Shown in pieces: positions 1-7,500 of a stretch of DNA of 22,229 nucleotides. The position numbers were made by a program, and so were the translations under genes. The notes below the pieces were generated by a model. That model was not told the DNA's origin. It did not search any database and saw only the letters and a program-made list of their open reading frames with translations. The stretch is from a virus: positions 1-22,229 of IMG/VR virus record IMGVR_UViG_3300032323_000048; one strand, 5' to 3'. The stretch's first letter is position 1, and every line of letters starts with the position of its first letter.

Positions 1-456
1 AAGGAAGACGGCGACAAGCGCCCACTTCAGGCATTTGCGCGTCATCTGGCACTCTCAAACCCGCCGATCAACCCAGAGCAGATCGTCACCCGCATGAAGT
101 TCGATACCAAAGCGGAGTCGCCCAAGCTGTTCTTTGCCCCGGTTCGTTGGCTGACCAATGAAGAGTACGCCGTGGTCAAGACGCAAGCTGACAGTGCCGA
201 TGCAAACCGCGCCGTAGTAATGACGGTTGCGCAGACAGATGGCGTGAAGAACGCCCCTGCTCTGCTGGGTAAAGCGCCTGTCGTTGAGGCCGAAGAGGAA
301 GCACCAGCACCCAAGGCCAAGACCACCAAGAAGAAAGCTGAAGTCGCCGAGGATGAGTCCGAGCCAGAAGTTCGCAAGGAGTCCGCGAAGCCGTCTGCTG
401 TGCCGGAGAAGAAGTCGAAGCTGGCCGACATCGTGGCTGACTGGGACGACGAGTAA
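1..456 (+). CDS. Probable phage ssDNA-binding protein, C-terminal part (5' truncated by window edge)
   Basis: The reading frame is open from base 1, so the gene starts outside the window and only its last 151 codons are visible. The first ATG in view, at 94, is internal. The visible part has a compact globular end (roughly the first 85 residues, with FDTKAESPKLFFAPVRWL) followed by a Lys/Ala/Glu-rich linker and a very acidic tip, KLADIVADWDDE. A flexible charged linker ending in an acidic Trp-containing tip is typical of phage ssDNA-binding proteins such as T7 gp2.5-like and T4 gp32-like proteins, where the tail recruits replication partners. The primase-helicase on the same strand downstream fits this. 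The N-terminal OB fold cannot be seen, so the assignment is inference. Another acidic-tailed replication or recombination protein is possible. Confidence 0.45.
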   Translation, partial: KEDGDKRPLQAFARHLALSNPPINPEQIVTRMKFDTKAESPKLFFAPVRWLTNEEYAVVKTQADSADANRAVVMTVAQTDGVKNAPALLGKAPVVEAEEEAPAPKAKTTKKKAEVAEDESEPEVRKESAKPSAVPEKKSKLADIVADWDDE

Positions 457-462
457 AGCTAT

Positions 463-636
463 GGGGGAAAGCGGATGCTGTTGCGCGACTCTGCGTTAAG
501 CGGGCTGTAATGCGGGCAGACGCAGCGAGTACCCCACCCTAAAGCCCAGCCGGAGGTGGCGCTAATAACACCGGCAGCGGGGGCTGAGTGATCCTTTCGG
601 AAGTAGTCATTTCGCACTCGGTGACCCCGCACTTTT
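463..636 (+). other. Structured non-coding stretch with three stem-loops (candidate 5' leader RNA or small RNA)
   Basis: The 197 nt between the first gene and the zinc-ribbon gene contain no plausible ORF. Three successive inverted repeats can be drawn. Stem 1 pairs ACT 488-490 and CTGCGT 491-496 with ACGCAG 520-525 and AGT 528-530, with a 2-nt bulge. Stem 2 pairs GCCG 549-552 and GTG 556-558 with CAC 569-571 and CGGC 572-575. Stem 3 pairs GCGGGG 577-582 with CCCCGC 625-630 and, inside it, GAGTG 586-590 with CACTC 615-619. A short TTTT at 633-636 follows stem 3, so that hairpin could also be a weak terminator for the upstream gene. It matches no riboswitch or tRNA that I recognise. No confident promoter is visible. 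Confidence 0.4.
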
Positions 637-653
637 AATTACAGGAGAAGCAG

Positions 654-1004
654 ATGAGCGATATAACCCTTGAGAAAGATTGTTACGACAACGCATTGCT
701 GTGCCCCGTATGTAACGGCAACAACCTGCACCACGTAGCCGTGACCAAGTACAGCGGTACAGAAGATGCAGAGCACGTGCGTGTCACACGCGCAGAAGGC
801 GATATGTTTTCAAGCATCATTGCGCCGCGCAAAACATCAGGTAATCCAAGTTCTCGCCGGGGCGGAATAGTTATCGAATTTTGGTGTGAGAACTGCCACG
901 GCGAATGGAACGAGCGCCCTGCAAATTACGCTGAGAATTTCAAACTGCAAATCCAACAACACAAAGGTACTACTTATCTGGATTGGGACATCCCCAAAAA
1001 CTAA
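654..1004 (+). CDS. Small zinc-ribbon protein
   Basis: A 116-aa protein with two CxxC knuckles, CPVC at residues 17-20 and CENC at 78-81. This is the layout of a zinc ribbon with a roughly 57-residue insertion containing a Ser/Arg-rich loop. Zinc ribbons of this size in phage early regions usually bind nucleic acid or a protein partner, but the exact role is unknown. The ATG at 654 has a good SD sequence (AGGAGA at 643-648). The stop codon overlaps the next start as TAATG, so the helix-turn-helix gene is probably translationally coupled. The gene follows the stem-loop region directly, so that RNA would be its 5' leader if transcription reads through. No family-specific signature was recognised beyond the metal ligands. 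Confidence 0.6.
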   Translation: MSDITLEKDCYDNALLCPVCNGNNLHHVAVTKYSGTEDAEHVRVTRAEGDMFSSIIAPRKTSGNPSSRRGGIVIEFWCENCHGEWNERPANYAENFKLQIQQHKGTTYLDWDIPKN

Positions 1005-1285
1005 TGGCCTACTCTCAAAAAATTATAGATGCCGTCGCAGCAGCGCCTAAGACACCGGGCAACCAGCTTGGGCGCTGGGCTATCTATCTTGACTTTCCTG
1101 TGACCAAGATTGCGTACGTTCTTGGTGTAACTCGACAGACGGTTTACAACTGGATGATCGGTAAGACCGAAGTATTTGTCGGCTACCAAGATCGTGTCGA
1201 ATTACTGCTGAAGATTATGCAGTCATCTAAAACCGCTGATGAAGCATGGAGAAGAATATGCAAGGAATACAACCTCAAAGCCTGA
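1004..1285 (+). CDS. Small helix-turn-helix DNA-binding protein
   Basis: A 93-aa protein from the ATG at 1004, which overlaps the upstream stop as TAATG. An in-frame ATG at 983 would add seven residues but lies inside the zinc-ribbon gene and has no better ribosome site. Residues 32-51 read FPVTKIAYVLGVTRQTVYNW, a clear helix-turn-helix of Cro/XRE-like or terminase-small-subunit-like type: helix, Gly-Val turn, then a recognition helix with TRQTVYNW. Residues 60-90 are a basic helical tail. It may be a phage transcription regulator or a small accessory DNA-binding factor for replication. Its place between a zinc-ribbon protein and the primase allows either. The operator is unknown. Confidence 0.6.
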   Translation: MAYSQKIIDAVAAAPKTPGNQLGRWAIYLDFPVTKIAYVLGVTRQTVYNWMIGKTEVFVGYQDRVELLLKIMQSSKTADEAWRRICKEYNLKA

Positions 1286-1461
1286 CCGACCACGAACTGC
1301 TAAACGCATCTCTTCTGTTGTTTGAACCTGATAAAGGTGCTCCGGTCGCGTTTCAAAAAGAACTCATTCGACGCTTGGCTTCGTATGTAGAAGACGCTCG
1401 AATTAACGCAACAACAGACTACAAAACGTCAGATCCAAATCAACCCCCGCTGTTCGACTAA
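1258..1461 (+). CDS. Small hypothetical protein upstream of the primase
   Basis: A 67-aa protein starting at the ATG at 1258, because GGAG at 1248-1251 gives a well-spaced SD. An in-frame ATG at 1246 has a weaker site and itself overlaps that SD. The start lies inside the end of the helix-turn-helix gene (28-nt overlap in another frame), which suggests coupled translation. The sequence is mostly helical and acidic (TDHELLNASLLLFEPDKGAP, then RRLASYVEDARINATT) and ends in NQPPLFD. The final PPLFD resembles short peptide tails used for docking, such as clamp- or SSB-binding tails, but that is speculation. Function is not recognised. A 17-nt gap separates it from the primase-helicase. Confidence 0.55.
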   Translation: MQGIQPQSLTDHELLNASLLLFEPDKGAPVAFQKELIRRLASYVEDARINATTDYKTSDPNQPPLFD

Positions 1462-1478
1462 AACAATAAAGGATACCT

Positions 1479-4445
1479 ATGAACCCGCTTGATTTTATGG
1501 CGGCGGTTCTCCCACCACCGGGTAACGGGTACTACTGCGTGGCGGAACTAACATCGAAGTACAAAGAGCATGTTTACAAGGAGACACTGGAGGAGCTTGA
1601 GCAGACGATTGAAAGCTGCAAGCTAAATGGGTACGACACGTACTTTGCGCTGGGGACATTTAAAAATCCTGATGACCGTACAGCACCCAATGTGGAGATG
1701 GTCAAGTGCATCGCTATTGATGTGGACTGCAATCACCCACTGGACTTGCCTGATGCAAGCGGCGTAATCAAACAGAAGGGCTACCCGTCCCCCAAGGCTG
1801 GGTTCGAAGCCATCATGGCGTTCATCGATGAGGTCGGGCTGTCAGGTCTTGGCCAGCCTTGGCTCGTCCATTCAGGCGGTGGGGTACACGCATACTGGCC
1901 GCTGAAAGAAGCGTTGCCCAAGTCGGTGTGGAAGCCGGTGGCCGAGCAGTTCAAGCGCCTGTGCTTCTCCAAGAAGCTGGCTATTGACGCGACTGTGACG
2001 GGCGATGCCTCACGTATCCTGCGGGTGCCGGGCACGATCAACAACGGGGTCAAGAGCGGCAAGAAGGTGCGTGGGGTAACTAACGTGCGCTTCATGAACG
2101 AGGGGGACTTGTTCGACATCGAGGACATCAAGGCGCTGGTCACCAAGCATCTGGCCGGTACACCGTACGAGTCCAAGCCCACACCCCCGGCCAACGTGGT
2201 CGAGCTTCCCGGTCAGCGTCCAACGCTACCTGCAACTACGGAAGCAACCGGCACCAGCGTCAAGCTGTTCGAGAACTCGGTGACTAAGTTCCGCAAGATT
2301 GTCGAGCGCACCAAGCAGGGCACGGGCTGCGGTCAACTCGCATACTACATGGAGAACGCCGAGCAGGATGGCATGGAGCCGCTGTGGCGTGGGTTGCTGT
2401 CGATTGCTCAGAAGTGCGAGGAAGCCCCCAAGGCGGTGGTTTGGCTCTCCCAGATGCACCCGTATGACGAAGACCGGATGCACACCAAGCTGCGGGAGAT
2501 CAAGGGTCCGTATCCCTGCACTAAGTTCGACTCCGAGAATCCCGGCGTTTGTACATCCTGTACACACTGGGGCAAGATCACCAACCCGCTGGCACTGGGC
2601 CGGGAGTACGCAGTTGAGGTAGCGCCCAAAGAGATCGATGTACAGGTGGAGAACGAGGCGTATGCCCGCAAGGTGCTACGTCCTGAACCGCCCAAGGGTT
2701 ACGCCTACGGCAAGCAGGGCGGTGTGTTTATCGAGAAGGATGACGAGGACGCTAACGGCAACAAAATCAAGCGCCAGATCATGCTTATCCCCTACGACTT
2801 GTTCCCGGTGGACATCCTGAACTCTGGTGGTGAGCACACGGTACACATGATGGCGATCAGGAACGGCAACCCCAACACCATCACCATTCCCCAGAAGAGT
2901 ATCGTCAGTAAAGACGAGACCATGAAGCACCTTGCCAACCAGAACATTCTGGCGTCCTTCGGCTCGGGTAATGACAAGAACCTGTACGACTACGTCCGTG
3001 CCTGTGTGGAGAAGGTCAGCGTGGAGAAGCGCACAGTCAGTGTACCCACCAGCTACGGCTGGCAGGAGGACGATACGTTCGTCTTTGCCGGGAAAATCTA
3101 CGCCCCCACTGGCCAGATCGAAGTGCCCATGGAAGGGCTGGAGAACATCATTGCCAACACCAAACCCACCGGCTCAATCGAGCAGTGGCGGGCGGTCATC
3201 AACCTGTTCATCCAGAAGAAGATGTGGCAGCACGTGTGCATCATGCTGGCTGGGGCAGGTGGTCCGCTTATGCGCTTCACAGGCATTTACGGTATGACGT
3301 TCCACTGCGGCTCAACTAACTCCGGTACAGGTAAATCGTTGGCGCTGGAGGCTGCGGCTTCTGTCTGGGGGCACCCGGTGCACTACCGCACCAGCAAGGG
3401 AACTTCGCCTGTCGCCATGCAGCAGCGCCTTGGTCTGTTGCACAGCATCCCCCTGATAACGGATGAGATCACCGCGAAGAACCGGAAAGACTTCGGGTGG
3501 TTCTCCGAGTTCGTACTGGACATGACCAACGGGCGGGGCAAGGAGCGTATGGAGTCTGGCTCCAACAAGGAGCGCATGAACCTGTCCACGTGGATGGATA
3601 CGTCCATCATGTCTTCCAATACGTACGTGGTGGACTACTTCACGGGCGCACAATCCCACTCTGCGGAAGGTGAACTACGACGCGTACTTGAGTTTGCAAT
3701 GAACGATGTACTTACGTGGGAGCCGCATGAGATTGAGATCATTAAGTCGCTGGCAAATAATTACGCGGTCGCAGGACACATGCTCGTTGACTATATGGTC
3801 AAGAATGTGGACAAGCTTAAAGAGTTGGTTCCGCAAGTAGTGCGCCGTATGTATGGCGAGTACCGCGCCACCAATGATGAACGCTTCTGGATGGCGGCTA
3901 TTGGTGCAGCGATTGCCGCAGGTATTTTGTTTTCTGATGAGCACTGCGGTGCAATCAACATCCCAATGCAGCCCGTGCTGGATACGTTTGGCAACGCCGT
4001 GCGGTACATGCGTAATGCCATTAACACCGGCACACGCTCTGCTGAAGATGTCCTGAACTCATTTACTCAGGAGTACTACGGCAACTTCATCATCGTGAAG
4101 TTCAATTCGATTGACGGCGTTCTGGCAGAGCTTGGCAACGGCGGGGCGATTGATGCGTCTACAACCAGAACCAAGATCATGGGGCGCATCGAGCACGGTG
4201 CGACTGTCGGGTTCACGGACTACTACATCGAAGAGCGGCTGTTAAAAGCGTTTTGCTCCACCATGAGCTTCGGCTATGCCGACTTTAAGAAGTATCTGGA
4301 GGAGCAGTTCATGGTGTCATACATGCCGAAGAAGGACATGACCGCCAAAACCAAAGGGCCACCGATGCGGGTGTCCGTCATGAAGATAAGCCGACGCTCT
4401 GATGAAGAAGACTTTACAGGTAACGTACCCTTGGTCGCAGCTTAA
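1479..4445 (+). CDS. Primase-helicase fusion: AEP-like primase domain plus DUF927-type ATPase
   Basis: A 988-aa protein with SD AAGGA 5 nt before the ATG. Residues 1-200 look like an archaeo-eukaryotic primase (AEP)-type domain: IDVDC with metal-binding D81/D83, HSGGGVH at 131-137, and SRILRVPGTINN at 178-189, the usual end of this primase core. A cysteine-containing segment follows (C284, C347, C358, C361; GVCTSCTHWGK). From about residue 400 it resembles DUF927 helicase-like ATPases, with Walker A GSTNSGTGKS at 611-620 and Walker B LITDEIT with D662/E663. The protein probably makes primers and unwinds DNA at the phage replication fork, as T7 gp4 does with unrelated folds. It is the last gene of the + strand module. 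The AEP call is strong by motif; substrate and helicase polarity are not visible. Confidence 0.85.
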   Translation: MNPLDFMAAVLPPPGNGYYCVAELTSKYKEHVYKETLEELEQTIESCKLNGYDTYFALGTFKNPDDRTAPNVEMVKCIAIDVDCNHPLDLPDASGVIKQKGYPSPKAGFEAIMAFIDEVGLSGLGQPWLVHSGGGVHAYWPLKEALPKSVWKPVAEQFKRLCFSKKLAIDATVTGDASRILRVPGTINNGVKSGKKVRGVTNVRFMNEGDLFDIEDIKALVTKHLAGTPYESKPTPPANVVELPGQRPTLPATTEATGTSVKLFENSVTKFRKIVERTKQGTGCGQLAYYMENAEQDGMEPLWRGLLSIAQKCEEAPKAVVWLSQMHPYDEDRMHTKLREIKGPYPCTKFDSENPGVCTSCTHWGKITNPLALGREYAVEVAPKEIDVQVENEAYARKVLRPEPPKGYAYGKQGGVFIEKDDEDANGNKIKRQIMLIPYDLFPVDILNSGGEHTVHMMAIRNGNPNTITIPQKSIVSKDETMKHLANQNILASFGSGNDKNLYDYVRACVEKVSVEKRTVSVPTSYGWQEDDTFVFAGKIYAPTGQIEVPMEGLENIIANTKPTGSIEQWRAVINLFIQKKMWQHVCIMLAGAGGPLMRFTGIYGMTFHCGSTNSGTGKSLALEAAASVWGHPVHYRTSKGTSPVAMQQRLGLLHSIPLITDEITAKNRKDFGWFSEFVLDMTNGRGKERMESGSNKERMNLSTWMDTSIMSSNTYVVDYFTGAQSHSAEGELRRVLEFAMNDVLTWEPHEIEIIKSLANNYAVAGHMLVDYMVKNVDKLKELVPQVVRRMYGEYRATNDERFWMAAIGAAIAAGILFSDEHCGAINIPMQPVLDTFGNAVRYMRNAINTGTRSAEDVLNSFTQEYYGNFIIVKFNSIDGVLAELGNGGAIDASTTRTKIMGRIEHGATVGFTDYYIEERLLKAFCSTMSFGYADFKKYLEEQFMVSYMPKKDMTAKTKGPPMRVSVMKISRRSDEEDFTGNVPLVAA

Positions 4446-4480
4446 GCGTGGGCAGGGGTTCTTCGTTCCTTGTCTGGACA

Positions 4481-4508
4481 CGGAGGCCGTCATAAAAGAC
4501 GGCCTCCG
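4481..4508. terminator. Perfect inverted repeat between convergent modules, likely bidirectional terminator
   Basis: CGGAGGCCGTC (4481-4491) and GACGGCCTCCG (4498-4508) form an 11-bp perfect stem with loop ATAAAA. The hairpin sits 35 nt after the primase-helicase stop and just beyond the end of the opposing late module, where a two-way terminator is expected. Neither side has a clean run of U after the stem, so it may work weakly as an intrinsic terminator, rely on another factor, or mainly protect 3' ends of transcripts. Position and perfect symmetry are seen directly; function is inferred. Confidence 0.65.
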
Positions 4509-4515
4509 CAAAGCT

Positions 4516-4572
4516 TTAGCTCACCGTATCTTCCACGCCAAGGCCAGCGTTGGAGTTAAGCGCGGCCTTATT
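4516..4572 (-). other. Possible frameshifted C-terminal extension of the giant polyvalent protein
   Basis: Just before its stop the 2338-aa gene reads AGA CCC CAA TAA on the - strand. A +1 slip on the CCCC at 4573-4576, or loss of one C, opens an 18-codon tail: NKAALNSNAGLGVEDTVS, ending at the TAA at 4516-4518. The tail has protein-like composition and ordinary codons, and its stop lies 7 nt from the terminator-like hairpin at 4481-4508, where a gene end would be expected. Either a programmed +1 frameshift, a recent indel or a homopolymer sequencing error could explain it. It could also be leftover non-coding DNA. Confidence 0.35.
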
Positions 4573-7500
4573 GGGGTCTGGTTTCACCTGTGATCGACAA
4601 GAACCGTTGTGCAAGGCGGTACTGACGGTCATCGATTCTCTCCAGCAGTTCGTCCTTCTCTGCCGTAGTCCGGTTAGATTCCAGTACCTGCCGTTTAATT
4701 TTGGACAGTTCGCCAAGCTGCTGCCTGACTTCTCCCGACACGCTGGCGTTGGCCAGTTTGTTGCGGTACTTATCCAGAAACTCCTGCGCTTCTTCCTTCT
4801 TGCCTGATTCAGCAAGCCGCTTGTACGTGCCCTGCACCTGTTCAACTTCCAGTATGCGCTCGTACGCAGCGTCCAGAGTGCCTCTGCCTTCAACCGGCTG
4901 GAACAACCCGCCGATGAACGGCATCTTGCTGGTCTTCATGGTCGGCTTCTCAACCGCGCTGGCTTCCGTGTTCAGGATAGGGTTGGCCATCGATGCAATC
5001 GCAACACCCAGCGCCCCCGTGTAGCCACGGATCAGGTAGTCAATCTTGATCGGGGTCAGTCCCGCATCGCCTGTGACGCTGCCCAACATCTTGGCAAACT
5101 CAGTCGTCGTGTCACGATACCGCTCCCCCGGCATCATGGTGGTCTGCTCACGCTTAGACTCAATGTCACCACCGAAGAACGAACGGCCAAGGATGACTTC
5201 AGTTGCTGGCTTGATCGCCGCAGGCAACGCAAACGGATTAGATAGCGCCACCAGCTTGCCCATACCCTTGGTGATGTCGCTTGCACGTTCGTCTTCTGCT
5301 GCCATATTGAATACCGCTTCTGGCAATGCCTTAAACAGATACCCCAATTCAAACGGGATAGGTATCTTCATCGGCTCTTTCGAGAACGGGGTGTACACAA
5401 ACCAGTTGCCCAGACGCTCTTCAGGCTTGGCGCGTTTGTACGCCTCGTCATCTTCCATCGCAGCCGCATACGCCAGTGTGCCCGCAGCCAGCAACAACCC
5501 TCTCGTATACAACTTTTGCCTGATTTTTAGCTGTTCACTGTACGGCATCTGTCCTGTAAACGCCCGGTACAGCACATCCAGACCTTGAATCTGCGCGTTG
5601 AAGAACGGGATGACTGTGGAGAGCATCTGCATGGACGGCGACAAACCGCGACGGCTAAAGTTCATCGACTCCAGTGTGCGCATGTACGCCTGCATCTCGG
5701 ACATACCCTTGGCCAGCGAGTCTTTGTAGATCACAGCACGGGTTGCGGCATCGCCCTGCATGGCCAGCGCATCGGCCTTCATCATCAACTTAGTCCAGCC
5801 CGAACGCCCAAGACTCATATCACGCAAAGCTTTGGCCATATCCTGCTCGTCGCCTGTCATGACGTTACTGGAGATAGCGCCTGCCTGCATCAACTTAATT
5901 TCTTCTGGGCTGCGTCCGGCCACCATCTTGCCTAGCTCTTTCATCGAATTAAGCACCGGAACGCCGTCTGTGCCGGTAGTAAACCAAGCAGTTAGCGGAT
6001 CACGGATAGCCTGACGTACAGCGTAAGCTGGGTTGCGAGTGACAAACTGTCTTAACCAATTAGCGGGTAGGCCCATGATCTTAATCGCCATCGGGATGGT
6101 GGTCTTGATGCCTTCCATACCTTTAACAATCAGGTCTGCCGGGATGCCATACATATCCGAGTCAATGACGGCAAAGTTGTCTACGCCTTTGACCTTGTAG
6201 CGAACCGTGTTTGGCCCATCTGGACCTTTACCTTCACCAATCTTGCTTGCGATACCCAGACGGCCCAACAACATGACGTTGTCTTTCATCATCTGGTTAC
6301 GCAACCCCATGCGTGTTAGCACAAACGCATTCTGAGCCGAGCTTGTAAAGATTGGAAGAATTTCCTTGTTGTCGCCAACAAGCTCGTGCAGCATCGGTTC
6401 GCTCTTGATGTCAGCAATCCGAACAGGGCGCTCTTTGTCGACCATCAATTGCAACTCGCCACCTTGCACACGGTAGAACGGTACGTAGTCAATCGCTTTT
6501 AGTTCAGCCGCTTTACTTGGTTTCATGTAGCCGGTCTGCACAAGGAAGTCTATCAGCCCGTTGTTGTACTCTTTGTAAATCTTGGCGGCTTCTTCAAACG
6601 CAGCGCGGGCTTTGTCGTTCCCCTTCAACTCAGCCATAAGCCGGTTGTAGTCTGCTTCTGGCACGGTAGGATCTTCAAAGTTCAGCTTGTTCCACCCCAC
6701 CTGTTTGGCACGTTTACCTGCCGTATAGATGGTAAACATGTGTTCCAACTCGGTGCTGTTCTTAATGCCAGACTTCTCCAGCGCCTGCGCAACCTTGACC
6801 ATGTTGGCACCGGGAGTGCTGCTGTAAAAAAACTCCATGCCGCGCTTAGTCATCTGCTTAACTAGTGACAGCGGGCCGTTAGTCAGCGCCTGTGTAGCAT
6901 AAGCGTTGGCTTGCTGGCCAAAGCGCAGGTAGTAACCTGCCTGCTCGGCTTCCAAGTCAGAGATAACGCCCGCGTCCAGACCTTTCTTAATAGCCGCATC
7001 GAGCGCCGCGTACTGGTCAACGAACTGCACACGACCTGACAAACCGAGGAAGTTGCCACGGAGCTTGTCAATAACGCCTTTCTGGCCACCAACAAAAGAA
7101 CTGCCGTAGCGGCTTGGCTCAGTCTTGGTACGGAAAGCCATCACGCCATCAGCCGCCCGGTAAGGACCGACAGTGCGCTCATTGAAAGCTTTGTTGGCCA
7201 TCTTTATGGCGTAGAACACATCCGACGTAGACATTTCAGCCATGTTCTTAAAACCCATCTGGCGGAGCGCCGAGCGAACCATGCCGACAAGCTCTTGCAA
7301 CCAGCGTCCAGCCTTCTGCTTAAAGTTCTCAGTGATGCGTTGCTGACCGGTGTAGGCAATGATCTCGCGCAGTGCGGCCAGATCAGGATCGCCCTTTTGT
7401 TCCGTGGCAAACGTCATGGCGTCAACAGCATGAGTCCACAATTGGTCACCGCCCAGTTTCTTGGCCAGCTTCTCAAGGTCTGTTGCGCTGGCGTACTTCT

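Noticed and set aside
457-653. tRNA or known riboswitch in the gene-free stretch
   Set aside because: No cloverleaf, T-loop GTTC or CCA end, and no conserved riboswitch core that I recognise; only simple stem-loops can be supported.
4516-4893. 125-codon - strand ORF overlapping the 3' end of the giant gene in another frame
   Set aside because: Upstream part has shadow-like composition (Trp/Arg/Cys-rich). Only its last 18 codons look natural and these are reported as a possible frameshift extension.
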